NCBI RefSeq assembly: GCF_001425045.1
Contig: NZ_LMDJ01000001.1
Span: 683,859 to 747,858, forward strand
Length of the DNA: 64,000 bases
Source: Massilia sp. Root351
Lineage (GTDB): Bacteria; Pseudomonadota; Gammaproteobacteria; Burkholderiales; Burkholderiaceae_D
Reading direction: 5' to 3'
Positions within the stretch are counted from its first letter, which is position 1; every line of letters begins with the position of its first letter. Of the stretch, positions 8,542 through 16,424 are shown in pieces. The position numbers were made by a program, and so were the translations under genes. A model generated the notes under the pieces. The model was given only the letters and a program-made list of their open reading frames with translations. It did not search any database and was not told the DNA's origin.

Positions 8542-9396
8542 TCAGCGTAGCGCGTAGTCCAGCGCAACGCCTGCAAAGACAGCCGCCCCCAGCCAGTTAT
8601 TGTGCCGGAACGCGGCAAAGCAAGGCGCACGTTCGCGGCCGCGTATCAAGGTGTAGTGGTAGGCCGCGATGGCGCCCGCCGCCGCCAGCCCCAGGTGGAA
8701 CGGCCAGCCCAGGCCGAACTGGCGTCCCGCCGCCAGCAGCATGCCCAGGTACACCGCGTAACACAGCATGACGATGGCCACGTCGTAGCTGCCAAAGGTG
8801 ATGGCCGAGGTCTTGATGCCGATTTTCAGATCGTCGTCGCGGTCCACCATCGCGTACTCGGTGTCGTAGGCCACGGCCCAGAACACATTGGCCGCCAGCA
8901 GCCACCACGCCACGGCCGGCACCGCGCCCTGCACGGCGGCAAACGCCATCGGGATGCCGAAGCCGAAGGCGATGCCCAGGTAAGCCTGCGGGATGGCGAA
9001 AAAGCGCTTGAAATATGGATAAGTGCCGGCGATCACGACCGCCGCCACGCTCAGCTGCTTGGTCAGCGCGTTCAGCGGCAGGATCAGCAGGAAGGCCAGC
9101 ACCGCCAGGGTGGCCGCCACGGCCAGCGCCTCCTTGCCGCTGATGCGCCCGCTGGTGATCGGGCGTTCGGCGGTGCGCTTCACGTGGCGGTCGAAATCCT
9201 GGTCGGCGTAATCGTTGACGGCGCAGCCGGCCGAACGCATCAGCAGGGTGCCCAGCGAGAAGATGAGCAGCAGGCGCCCGTCCGGCACGCCGCCGCTGGC
9301 CAGCCACAGCGCGGCCAGGGTGGGCCACAGCAGCAGCACGGTGCCGATGGGTTTGTCGAGGCGTACCAGGCGGAAGTAGAGCTGCAGCTTGTTCAT
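8542..9396 (-). CDS. ubiA: 4-hydroxybenzoate octaprenyltransferase
   Basis: Integral inner-membrane prenyltransferase of the UbiA family, 284 residues, which attaches the polyprenyl tail to 4-hydroxybenzoate in ubiquinone synthesis. Both Mg-diphosphate-binding Asp-rich motifs are present: [15 protein letters not shown] (about 61-75) and [17 protein letters not shown]. Seven to nine hydrophobic helices are evident. The N-terminus [20 protein letters not shown] is diagnostic for UbiA as opposed to the heme O synthase CtaB found elsewhere in this window. It sits downstream of oxyR on the same strand with a 48-bp gap. Confidence 0.94.
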   Translation of the reverse strand: MNKLQLYFRLVRLDKPIGTVLLLWPTLAALWLASGGVPDGRLLLIFSLGTLLMRSAGCAVNDYADQDFDRHVKRTAERPITSGRISGKEALAVAATLAVLAFLLILPLNALTKQLSVAAVVIAGTYPYFKRFFAIPQAYLGIAFGFGIPMAFAAVQGAVPAVAWWLLAANVFWAVAYDTEYAMVDRDDDLKIGIKTSAITFGSYDVAIVMLCYAVYLGMLLAAGRQFGLGWPFHLGLAAAGAIAAYHYTLIRGRERAPCFAAFRHNNWLGAAVFAGVALDYALR

Positions 9397-9444
9397 CGCG
9401 TTCGGGAGCTAGGCAAAAACGCGATTATAGACCCTGCCAGGCGC

Positions 9445-10389
9445 TTAGGCGGAGGCCTCGTCCTGGCACAGCGGGGTGACGCCCGGCAGGTCGCATTCGG
9501 CCACGGCGCTGCAGATGGCGTCGATGGCGGCCTTGCGCGTAAAACTCTTGCGCCAGACGATGACCACGCGGCGCGACGGCGCCGGCTGCTCGAAGGGCCG
9601 GAACTGCAGCATGCCGTCCTTCACGCCCATGTCCGGCACCGAGGCGCGCGGCAGCACGGTCAGGCCGATGCCGCTGGCCACCATGTGGCGGATGGTCTCC
9701 AGCGAGGAACCCTCGAAGGTGCGCTGCATGCCGTTGCCGGGCGAGGAAAAGCGCGCCATTTCCGGGCACACCTCGAGCACCTGGTCGCGGAAGCAGTGGC
9801 CATTGCCCAGCAACAGCATGGTCTCCGTCTTCAAGTCCTCGGCCGGGATGCTGTTGCGCGCAGCCCACGGATGCTGGCGCGGCATCGCCACCACGAAGGG
9901 CTCGTCGTACAGGGTCTGCAGGGCCATGCCGTGGTCGGGCAGGGGCAGCGCCATGATGGCCGCGTCCAGTTCGCCCTGGCGCAGCATCTCCAGCAGCTTG
10001 ACCGTGAAGTTTTCCTGAAGGATGAGCGGCATCTGCGGCACATTCTCTATCATGGCCTTCACCAGGGGCGGCAGCAGATAGGGGCCGATGGTGTAAATGA
10101 CGCCCAGGCGCAACGGCCCGGCCAGCGGGTCCTTGTTTTGCTTGGCGAGTTCCTTGATGGCGGCGGTCTGTTCCAGCACGCGCTCGGCCTGGGCCACGAT
10201 CTGCGCGCCCAGCGGGGTGACGGAAATTTCGGCGCCGCCGCGTTCAAACAGGACGACACCCAGCTCGTCTTCGAGCTTCTTGATGGCAACCGAGAGCGTA
10301 GGCTGGGCAACGTAACAGGCTTCGGCGGCGTGTCCGAAGTGTTTCGCTCGCGCAACAGCGACGATGTATTTCAATTCGGTCAGTGTCAT
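9445..10389 (-). CDS. oxyR: Hydrogen-peroxide-sensing LysR-type regulator OxyR
   Basis: LysR-family activator of 314 residues. The N-terminal winged helix-turn-helix (MTLTELKYIVAVARAKHFGHAAEAC...) is followed by a periplasmic-binding-like sensor domain. The redox cysteines are visible in GHCFRDQVLEVC and fall at residues 199 and 208 by my count, the same numbers as E. coli OxyR, so disulfide sensing of H2O2 is likely. It is divergent from a PilU-like ATPase gene. No katG or ahpCF is adjacent; the glutathione peroxidase 5 kb away is the only peroxide enzyme nearby, and a regulatory link is untested. Confidence 0.9.
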   Translation of the reverse strand: MTLTELKYIVAVARAKHFGHAAEACYVAQPTLSVAIKKLEDELGVVLFERGGAEISVTPLGAQIVAQAERVLEQTAAIKELAKQNKDPLAGPLRLGVIYTIGPYLLPPLVKAMIENVPQMPLILQENFTVKLLEMLRQGELDAAIMALPLPDHGMALQTLYDEPFVVAMPRQHPWAARNSIPAEDLKTETMLLLGNGHCFRDQVLEVCPEMARFSSPGNGMQRTFEGSSLETIRHMVASGIGLTVLPRASVPDMGVKDGMLQFRPFEQPAPSRRVVIVWRKSFTRKAAIDAICSAVAECDLPGVTPLCQDEASA

Positions 10390-10538
10390 AAATGTATTTG
10401 AACACAGGCAATGATTGGGCGCAATGCCGAAAGGGGCCAGCTGTCCAGCGCAACTAAATAGTATTGTAGCGTAAGGGCATGGCTATAATTGCCCGGACCG
10501 GCTGTGCCCAGGCAGCCGACCAACCTGGCGAGGCAAGC

Positions 10539-11735
10539 ATGTCAACCACATTTGGCCACGAAGAAGCGCAGGCCTACATCCACAAGCTGCTCAAGGTGAT
10601 GCACCAGACCGGCGGCTCGGACCTGTTCATTTCCGCCGATTTTCCGCCCAGTATCAAGTCGCAGGGCGCCATGAAACCGCTCAGCCAGCAGCGCCTGACC
10701 GGCGAAGTGACGCGCGCGCTGGCCATGGCCATCATGAACGACAAGCAGCGCAACGAGTTCGCCGCCGAGATGGAATGCAATTTCGCCATCTCGCTGCCGG
10801 ACGTGTGCCGCTTCCGCGTCAACGTGCTGATGCAGCAGCAGAACGTGGCCATGGTGATCCGCACCATTGCCTCCGAGATCCCGAATTTCGCGAAGCTGGA
10901 CCTGCCCGAGGTGCTCAAGGACGTCATCATGGCCAAGCGCGGGCTGGTGCTGGTGGTGGGAGGGACCGGCTCGGGCAAGTCGACCACGCTGGCGGCCATG
11001 ATCGACTACCGCAACAGCAACTCGGCCGGGCACATCATCACGGTGGAAGACCCGGTCGAATATGTGCACAAGAACAAGGGCTGCCTGGTGACGCACCGCG
11101 AGGTGGGCGTGGACACGCATTCCTGGCACAACGCGCTGAAGAACACGCTGCGCCAGGCGCCGGATGTGATCCTGATCGGCGAGATCCGCGACACCGAGAC
11201 CATGGAGCACGCCATCGCCTTCGCCGAGACCGGCCACCTGTGCCTGGGCACCCTGCACGCCAACAACGCCAACCAGACCATGGACCGCATCATCAACTTC
11301 TTCCCGGAAGAGCGGCGCAACCAGCTGCTGATGGACCTGTCGTCTAACCTGAAGGCCATCGTGTCGCAGCGCCTGGTGCGCACCGAGGACGGCAAGGGGC
11401 GCAAGGCCGCCATTGAAATCCTGCTGAACACGCCGACCATCGCCGAGATGATCTTCAAGGGCAATTTCCACTCCATCAAGGAAATCATGGCCAAATCGCG
11501 CGAGCTGGGCATGTGCACCTTCGACCAGGCGCTCTACGAGCTCTATAATAGGGGCTATATCTCCTACGAAGAGGCGCTGCGCAACGCCGACTCGGCCAAT
11601 GGACTGCGGCTGCAGATCAAGCTGCGCGGCGACCGCAAGGAGCCGGGCGAAGGCGGCGGTGGTGCAGCCGGGCCGGTTGGCGAGCTGAGCATGCAAATCG
11701 ACCAGGAAGAGGAAGACGCCGAGCCCGGCCACTAA
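10539..11735 (+). CDS. Second PilU/PilT-type pilus ATPase
   Basis: PilT/PilU-family ATPase of 398 residues, a paralogue of the PilU encoded at 4.1-5.2 kb, sharing blocks such as LDLPEVLKD.IM.KRGL, VVGGTGSGKSTTLAAM (Walker A about 141-149), HIITVEDPVEYVH, IGEIRD and INFFPEERR. It has a 14-residue N-terminal extension before the conserved region and a poorly conserved Gly/Glu-rich C-terminal tail of about 35 residues. The frame opens upstream at 10479, but the ATG at 10539, preceded by GAGGC, starts where homology starts. A TATAAT sequence lies at 10484-10489. A 12-bp gap separates it from the heptose adenylyltransferase gene, so the two may be co-transcribed. It could be an accessory retraction motor or act on another type IV pilus-like machine. 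Confidence 0.85.
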   Translation: MSTTFGHEEAQAYIHKLLKVMHQTGGSDLFISADFPPSIKSQGAMKPLSQQRLTGEVTRALAMAIMNDKQRNEFAAEMECNFAISLPDVCRFRVNVLMQQQNVAMVIRTIASEIPNFAKLDLPEVLKDVIMAKRGLVLVVGGTGSGKSTTLAAMIDYRNSNSAGHIITVEDPVEYVHKNKGCLVTHREVGVDTHSWHNALKNTLRQAPDVILIGEIRDTETMEHAIAFAETGHLCLGTLHANNANQTMDRIINFFPEERRNQLLMDLSSNLKAIVSQRLVRTEDGKGRKAAIEILLNTPTIAEMIFKGNFHSIKEIMAKSRELGMCTFDQALYELYNRGYISYEEALRNADSANGLRLQIKLRGDRKEPGEGGGGAAGPVGELSMQIDQEEEDAEPGH

Positions 11736-11747
11736 CCAACGGAACCT

Positions 11748-12230
11748 ATGCCCCAATTCGAAGAAAAAATCTGCAGCCGCGCCGAACTGGCGGCGCGCGT
11801 GGCCGCCTTGCCCCAGCCGGTGGTGCTCACCAACGGCGTGTTCGACATCCTGCACCGCGGCCACGTGACCTACCTGGCGCAGGCGCGCGCGCTGGGCGCC
11901 GCGCTGGTGGTGGCGGCCAATACGGACGCGTCGGTGAAGCGGCTGGGCAAGGGCGACGACCGCCCGCTGAACGCTTGCGCGGACCGCATGGCGGTGCTGG
12001 CGGCGCTGGAATCGGTCAGCCTGGTGGTGCCGTTCGACGAGGACACGGCGCTGGAAGTGGTGCAGGAAGCGCGGCCCGGGATCTACGCCAAGGGCGGCGA
12101 CTACGACATGACGGCCATCCCCGAGGGCAAGGCCGTGATCGCCTACGGCGGGCAGGCGGTGGCGATCGACTTCGAGCACGACCGCTCCACCACCAAGCTG
12201 CTGGCCAAGGTGCGCACCTTCGGCGGCTGA
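11748..12230 (+). CDS. rfaE2: D-glycero-beta-D-manno-heptose 1-phosphate adenylyltransferase
   Basis: 160-residue nucleotidyltransferase (cytidylyltransferase superfamily) that converts heptose-1-phosphate and ATP to ADP-heptose for lipopolysaccharide core synthesis. The motif LTNGVFDILHRGHVTYLAQA holds the HxGH-type signature, and AANTDASVKRLGKG and the C-terminal DRSTTKLLAKV (an RSTT-type motif) match. It corresponds to the C-terminal half of the fused E. coli HldE; the kinase half is absent here, so this is the split form common in Betaproteobacteria. It follows the second PilU-like gene by 12 bp. Confidence 0.9.
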   Translation: MPQFEEKICSRAELAARVAALPQPVVLTNGVFDILHRGHVTYLAQARALGAALVVAANTDASVKRLGKGDDRPLNACADRMAVLAALESVSLVVPFDEDTALEVVQEARPGIYAKGGDYDMTAIPEGKAVIAYGGQAVAIDFEHDRSTTKLLAKVRTFGG

Positions 12231-12231
12231 G

Positions 12232-12693
12232 TTATCTTTTCTTGAGGATGGTGATCTTGCCATCCGCTTCAAGGAAGACGCACTGCATTTCGTCGAGGCT
12301 GCAGTCCTGCTCGCGCAGGGCTTGCTGCATGTCGCCCTCGGCGACGCGGTTGCGCTTGACGACCTCCTGGAAGATCTTGCCGTCGCGCCCCAGCAGGACG
12401 GCGGTGCCGTCGACCAGTTCGGCCGCCTTGCGGCTGCGGGACGTGATGAAGGCGATCGCCATGTTCAGCGCGATAAGGGTGGCAGCGATCAGCAAGCCGG
12501 CGGGAATGGAATTATCGCCGCCGGACAGCGAGTTCGACACCGACTCGCTCAGCAGCATGACGACCAGCAGATCGAAGGGGGTAAACTGGCCCACGGTGCG
12601 CTTGCCCGCCACGCGCACCATGACCAGCAGCACGGCGTAGATGATCGCCCCCCGGGCGACCAGCTCCCACCACGGCAACTCCATCTCGAACAT
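12232..12693 (-). CDS. DUF421 (YetF-like) membrane protein
   Basis: 153-residue protein. Two to three transmembrane helices occupy about residues 10-85 (VARGAIIYAVLLVMVRVAGKR; LLVVMLLSESVSNSL; IPAGLLIAATLIALNMAIAFI), followed by a small soluble domain with LVDGTAVLLGRDGKIFQEVVKRNRV and the terminal CVFLEADGKITILKK. The RVAGKRTVGQFTPFDLLVVMLLSE block is the DUF421/YetF signature. The function of the family is not established. It converges with rfaE2, with a 1-bp gap between the stop codons. A REP palindrome lies 77 bp upstream of its start. Confidence 0.85.
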   Translation of the reverse strand: MFEMELPWWELVARGAIIYAVLLVMVRVAGKRTVGQFTPFDLLVVMLLSESVSNSLSGGDNSIPAGLLIAATLIALNMAIAFITSRSRKAAELVDGTAVLLGRDGKIFQEVVKRNRVAEGDMQQALREQDCSLDEMQCVFLEADGKITILKKR

Positions 12694-12769
12694 ACCCCCT
12701 CCCTGCGGCGCCTATACGACCTTATACGACGAAGCGCAGCGCCACGCCAACACCGTAGAGCTGAGCAAG

Positions 12770-12829
12770 CTGAGCCGCATTTCCCCCACTTCGGGGTCAG
12801 ACCCCGAAGTGGGGGGGGGATGCGGCTCA
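12770..12829 (-). repeat. REP palindrome A, RAYT-associated
   Basis: 60-bp imperfect palindrome. Outer arms CTGAGCCGCAT (12770-12780) and ATGCGGCTCAG (12819-12829) enclose C- and G-tracts and the core GGGGTC-A-GACCCC. The left tract begins TTCCCCC and the right is eight G, so the middle is mismatched. The single central base, A on the plus strand against T in copies B and C, sets its orientation opposite to the other two. It lies 26 bp beyond the 3' end of the RAYT gene. Confidence 0.88.
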
Positions 12830-12855
12830 GGCCGCTTGTCGGATGTCGGGTGGAG

Positions 12856-13650
12856 TTATAGGGATTTTCCGAGCTGGCGCAGCAGGCGCGACAGGGTGCG
12901 CGGGGACATGTGCAGATATTGTGCGATGGCGCGAATGGAGTAGGCGGACGACAGGTAGGCGCGCAAGGCCGCTTCTTGCCAGCAGGCGAAGCGGGCAAAG
13001 TACTGGTCGATGGGCTCTGCCGGCACGGTGCTTGCGGCGGGCGGCGCACGTTTGGCCGCCTTGGCCGCGAGGCGCTGGGACGCGAGCGGATCGGGCAAGC
13101 CATGGCCCTGCATGACGAATTCGGCGTAAGCCTGGATGTGGCGTTCACGCGGGCCGGTCCCGAACTGGCTTAGCAACCAGTCTGTGTGCAACCAGTCTGG
13201 CCGGCGGGTCAAGCCAAGCAGGGCGCGGTGGCTGCTCCATTTCCAGGCCGACGCCACCGCGGCCAGCTGGGCCCGGACGGGATTCAGGACAAGGTAGCGT
13301 GCCACCTCCAGCAGGTATTCCTGGCGGTCGATGATCTCGGCGCTGTAGCGGCTTTGCGATACGTGGCCAAGATGCTGGTACTTCCGGTTGAAGTACTGGA
13401 AATACTTGCCGTTTAGATAGCGCATGCCGGCCGCGATGTTGCCGAGCGGGGTCTCCACCGCCAGGTGGAAGTGGTTCGGCATCTGGCAGTAGGCGTGGAC
13501 GATGAACTGGAATCGCGCAGCGGTCTCTCCCAGCATGCCCAGCCAGACCCGATAGTCATTGCCATCGACGTAAATGGTGGTGCGGCGAACGCCGCGCGCC
13601 GTGACGTGATAGAGGGCGCCGCATGCCTGGGTGCGAAGTGGTCTGCTCAT
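12856..13650 (-). CDS. REP-associated tyrosine transposase (RAYT, IS200-like Y1 family)
   Basis: 264-residue protein with a Y1-transposase domain in its first 150 residues. It shows MSRPLRTQACGALYHVTARG (the typical RAYT start), the HUH motif in MPNHFHLAVETP (His60-Phe-His62) and the catalytic Tyr119 in the YLVLNPVRA signature. The C-terminal third carries a helix-turn-helix region (SIRAIAQYLHMSPRTLSRLL), seen in several RAYT groups. RAYT proteins are single-copy, vertically maintained relatives of IS200/IS605 transposases that bind and cleave REP hairpins as single strands. Both flanks of the gene carry REP palindromes of one family (12770-12829 and 13712-13770). All key residues are intact, so the enzyme is probably active. 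Confidence 0.92.
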   Translation of the reverse strand: MSRPLRTQACGALYHVTARGVRRTTIYVDGNDYRVWLGMLGETAARFQFIVHAYCQMPNHFHLAVETPLGNIAAGMRYLNGKYFQYFNRKYQHLGHVSQSRYSAEIIDRQEYLLEVARYLVLNPVRAQLAAVASAWKWSSHRALLGLTRRPDWLHTDWLLSQFGTGPRERHIQAYAEFVMQGHGLPDPLASQRLAAKAAKRAPPAASTVPAEPIDQYFARFACWQEAALRAYLSSAYSIRAIAQYLHMSPRTLSRLLRQLGKSL

Positions 13651-13711
13651 GCCGCAATATACCGCCGGGGCACCGCGGCATATTGATGCCCATCAACTTT
13701 TCACTGGCGAG

Positions 13712-13770
13712 CTGAGCCGCATTTGGCCTAAGTCGGGGTCTGACCCCGCTGTGCGGGGGATGCGGCTCAG
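13712..13770 (+). repeat. REP palindrome B, RAYT-associated
   Basis: 59-bp imperfect palindrome. Arms CTGAGCCGCAT (13712-13722) and ATGCGGCTCAG (13760-13770) enclose GGGGTC-T-GACCCC. The sequence between arms and core (TTGGCCTAAGTC against GCTGTGCGGGGG) has decayed relative to copies A and C. It lies between the 3' end of trmL and the 5' end of the RAYT gene, in the orientation of copy C and opposite to copy A. Confidence 0.87.
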
Positions 13771-13788
13771 GCTGCTAGCCTTGGGGTG

Positions 13789-14259
13789 TCAGGCGCCGCC
13801 GCTGTAGCCGTTTTGGCGCCAGGCTTCGAATACGACCACGGCGACCGTGTTGGAGAGGTTGAGGCTGCGGTTGTCGGGGCGCATGGGGAGACGGATGCGC
13901 TGGCTTTCGGGGAAGCTGTTGCGCAGCTCCGGGGCCAGGCCGCGCGTCTCGGAGCCGAACACGAAGTAGTCGCCGGGCTGGAAGCGGCATTGCGCGAACG
14001 GCGAGGAGCCGTGCGTGGTCATCGCGTACATGCGCGCCGCGTCGGGCTGCTCGCTGGCCAGGAAGGCGTCCCAGCTTTTGTGCACTTTCATGCTGGCATA
14101 CTCGTGGTAGTCGAGCCCGGCACGCTTCATCTTGCTGTCTTCCAGCGGAAAGCCCAGCGGCTCGATCAGGTGCAGCCGGGCGCCGGTGTTGGCGCACAGC
14201 CGGATGACGTTGCCGGTGTTGGGCGGGATCTCGGGGTTGACTAGTACTACGTGGAACAC
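13789..14259 (-). CDS. trmL: tRNA (cytidine/uridine(34)-2'-O)-methyltransferase TrmL
   Basis: SPOUT-class, SAM-dependent methyltransferase of 156 residues that modifies the 2'-OH of the wobble base in certain leucine tRNAs. The N-terminal VVLVNPEIPPNTGNVIRLCANTG, the GSETRGLAPE loop and the C-terminal knot MRPDNRSLNLSNTVAVVVFEAWRQ are diagnostic. The start is a GTG at 14259 preceded by AGGAG at good spacing, so the first residue is read as Met from GTG. It is 13 bp downstream of comF on the same strand. Confidence 0.95.
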   Translation of the reverse strand: MFHVVLVNPEIPPNTGNVIRLCANTGARLHLIEPLGFPLEDSKMKRAGLDYHEYASMKVHKSWDAFLASEQPDAARMYAMTTHGSSPFAQCRFQPGDYFVFGSETRGLAPELRNSFPESQRIRLPMRPDNRSLNLSNTVAVVVFEAWRQNGYSGGA

Positions 14260-14272
14260 TGCGTTTCTCCTG

Positions 14273-15148
14273 TTAACTATAATGCGGCGGCGTGCGCGCG
14301 AACACCAGGCAGGTGATGCGCGCGGCGCCGTGGCGCTTGAATGCGGCGGCCAGTTCGTCCAGCGTCTGGCCGCTGGTCATGACGTCGTCGACAATGCCGA
14401 TGTGGCGCCCTTCGACCAGCGCCCGGTCCGCTACCGCGAAGGCGTGCGCGATGTTGGCGCGCCGCTCGGACGGCTGCACCAGGCTTTGCGCGGCCGTGTC
14501 GTGCACCCGGGCTGCCAGGCGCGGGTGCACGGCGATGTCGAGCCGCCGGCCCAGCGCGCGGGCGATTTCCAGCGCCTGGTTGAAGCCGCGCTCGGCCAGC
14601 CGCTGCGGCCCCAGCGGCACCGGGCAGAGCACGGCGGGCCGCTCGAATCCCGGCGCGGCCTGGACCGCGTCGGCCAGCGCGCGGCCGAACAGCGCGGCCA
14701 GCGCCAGCCGGCCGCCGAATTTGAGCTGCAGCACCAGCTGGTCTTGCGGCATGGCATAGTCGGCGGCGGCCAGCGTGGCGTCGAAGGCGGGCCGGTGCGC
14801 GAGGCAGCGGCCGCACACGGCGCCGCCCCGGCTGGCCGGCATCGGCGCGCCGGGCGCCTGCGCGTGCCACTGCCCCGCCAGCGGGTTGGCGCAGACCCCA
14901 CAACGCGGACGCGCCGTGCCGAATATCTGCGCATGGCATTGCTGGCAAGTTTGCATGCCGGTCCAGGCTTCCCCGCCGCACAGCACGCAAGCGCCCGGCA
15001 GCAATGTGTGGCTGGCGCGCGCCAGCAGCGCGCGCAGCCGGCCACGGGACAGCAGCCCGGGCCGCAGGCGGGCCGGCGGGGCTGCGCCGGCGTCGATGGC
15101 GGCCGGCGCGGCAACCGCTGCGCCGGGCGCGGATTCAGGGCCAGGCAT
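14273..15148 (-). CDS. ComF family phosphoribosyltransferase-like protein
   Basis: 291-residue protein. Its N-terminal part has a Cys-rich zinc-ribbon-like module (CVLCGG, CQQCHAQ, CGVCANP), and its C-terminal domain has the phosphoribosyltransferase PRPP loop HIGIVDDVMTSGQTLDEL and PVPLGPQRLAERGFNQALEIA. This is the ComF/GntX family, linked to DNA uptake or use of extracellular DNA in several bacteria. It is about 50 residues longer than typical because of an Ala/Pro-rich N-terminus; a later start is possible. Type IV pilus motor genes lie a few kb away, but no DNA uptake channel gene is seen. Confidence 0.88.
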   Translation of the reverse strand: MPGPESAPGAAVAAPAAIDAGAAPPARLRPGLLSRGRLRALLARASHTLLPGACVLCGGEAWTGMQTCQQCHAQIFGTARPRCGVCANPLAGQWHAQAPGAPMPASRGGAVCGRCLAHRPAFDATLAAADYAMPQDQLVLQLKFGGRLALAALFGRALADAVQAAPGFERPAVLCPVPLGPQRLAERGFNQALEIARALGRRLDIAVHPRLAARVHDTAAQSLVQPSERRANIAHAFAVADRALVEGRHIGIVDDVMTSGQTLDELAAAFKRHGAARITCLVFARTPPHYS

Positions 15149-15216
15149 CGCACTTCCCCTTAACCATGTAAACTGCCGCCATTATCTCACCCATCCGACC
15201 GCGAGTCTGACCGATC

Positions 15217-16146
15217 ATGCAAGTTCCCGCCAAGCCGCCGAAATTGAGCGCGCCCATCGACATCGAGCGCGTGCGCGCGCTGTTTTCCCGCCCCGAGCGC
15301 ATCGCGCCGTCCGATTTCCTGCGCCGCGAGATTGCGTCGCGCATGCAGGACCGCCTGCAACTGGTGAAAATCGTGCCGCAGCGGGTGCTGGACGCGGGCT
15401 GCGGCGCCGGCGCCGATTTGCCGATGTTGCAAAAAATGTATGCCGCCGCCCAAATCCTGGGCGTGGACGCCGCCGAGCCGATGGCGCGCGCGGCCGCCGC
15501 CGCCAGTCCGGCGCCGAAAGGCGGACTGAACCAGCTGATCAGCAAGCTGCTGCCGTCCAAGACCGGGGTCGACCTGGTGTGCGGCGATTTTGCCGAGCTG
15601 CCGCTGGCGCTGCACAGCATGGACCTGGTCTGGTCCAACCTGGCGCTGCACTGGCATCCGCAGCCGGACCGCGTGTTCGCCGAGTGGCGCCGCGTGCTGC
15701 GGGTCGAGGGCTTGCTGATGTTTTCCTGCTTCGGCCCGGACACGTTCGCCGAGCTGCGCACCGCCTTTGCCGAGGTCGACCTGTTCCCGCACGCGCTGCC
15801 CTTCGTGGACATGCACGACTTTGGCGACCAGCTGGTGGAGGCCGGCTTTTCCACCCCGGTGCTGGACATGGAGAAGATCACCGTCACCTATGGCACGCCG
15901 CAGGCGCTGCTGGCCGACGTGCGCGCCTGGGGCGGCAATCCGCTGGCCACGCGCCGCCAGGGCCTGCTGGGCCGCGCCGGCCGGGACCGCCTGCTGGCCG
16001 CGCTGGAGCGCCAGCGCCGCCCGGACGGCAAGCTGGGCCTGACTTTCGAGGTGCTTTACGGACATGCTTTCCGCCCGGCACCACGCAGCACCAGCCAGGG
16101 CGAGTCGATTGTCCGCTTCGACCTGCCGCGCAAGCCCGGGAAATAG
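15217..16146 (+). CDS. BioC-like SAM-dependent methyltransferase
   Basis: Class I methyltransferase of 309 residues. The SAM motif VLDAGCGAGADLPML, the acidic strand end LGVDAAEPM and the post-motif blocks VDLVCGDFAELPL and DLVWSNLALHWHPQPDRVFAEWRRVLRVEGLLMFSCFGPDTFAELR follow malonyl-ACP O-methyltransferase BioC, the step that starts pimeloyl formation in biotin synthesis. The match to DLVWSNLALHW and FSCFGPDTF is good, but no bio genes are adjacent and the protein is about 50 residues longer than E. coli BioC, so a quinone or other methyltransferase remains possible. It is divergent from comF. Confidence 0.75.
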   Translation: MQVPAKPPKLSAPIDIERVRALFSRPERIAPSDFLRREIASRMQDRLQLVKIVPQRVLDAGCGAGADLPMLQKMYAAAQILGVDAAEPMARAAAAASPAPKGGLNQLISKLLPSKTGVDLVCGDFAELPLALHSMDLVWSNLALHWHPQPDRVFAEWRRVLRVEGLLMFSCFGPDTFAELRTAFAEVDLFPHALPFVDMHDFGDQLVEAGFSTPVLDMEKITVTYGTPQALLADVRAWGGNPLATRRQGLLGRAGRDRLLAALERQRRPDGKLGLTFEVLYGHAFRPAPRSTSQGESIVRFDLPRKPGK

Positions 16147-16242
16147 GCCGGCGCCAGGCGGCCCGCTGTGGAATAGCGTCCCGCATATGTGGCAAATAAC
16201 GCCAAAGCACTGACGATTGGGCTTGCGTAACAGATAATTTCC

Positions 16243-16271
16243 TTGATGCCCCTAGGGGTGTTGACTATAAT
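16243..16271 (+). promoter_or_regulatory. Sigma-70-type promoter of the cytochrome oxidase operon
   Basis: TTGATG (16243-16248) and a perfect TATAAT (16266-16271) are separated by exactly 17 bp. The spacer contains the self-complementary CCCCTAGGGG (16249-16258), which could be a regulator site or chance. Transcription would start near 16278 and leave a leader of about 147 nt before coxB. The rest of the 278-bp gap (16147-16424) is unusually AT-rich for this window and holds no credible gene. Confidence 0.65.
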
Positions 16272-16424
16272 CCTTGACTAATTTTGCCATCATTTCGTCT
16301 TGTATAAGTATTACCAAAATACAGGGTGGGGGGACTTTAGGTGTTGTAGCGTACGGCGGCTATTCAGAACATCGGACGGCTGCCTTTAAAAATATTAATT
16401 ATTTCTTGGGTGGTTGGGGAAAAC

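Noticed and set aside
12770..13770. The region read as a complete IS200/IS605 insertion sequence
   Set aside because: The protein has the RAYT-type start and C-terminal extension, lies between REP palindromes rather than IS ends, and has no tnpB partner; a domesticated RAYT is the better reading.
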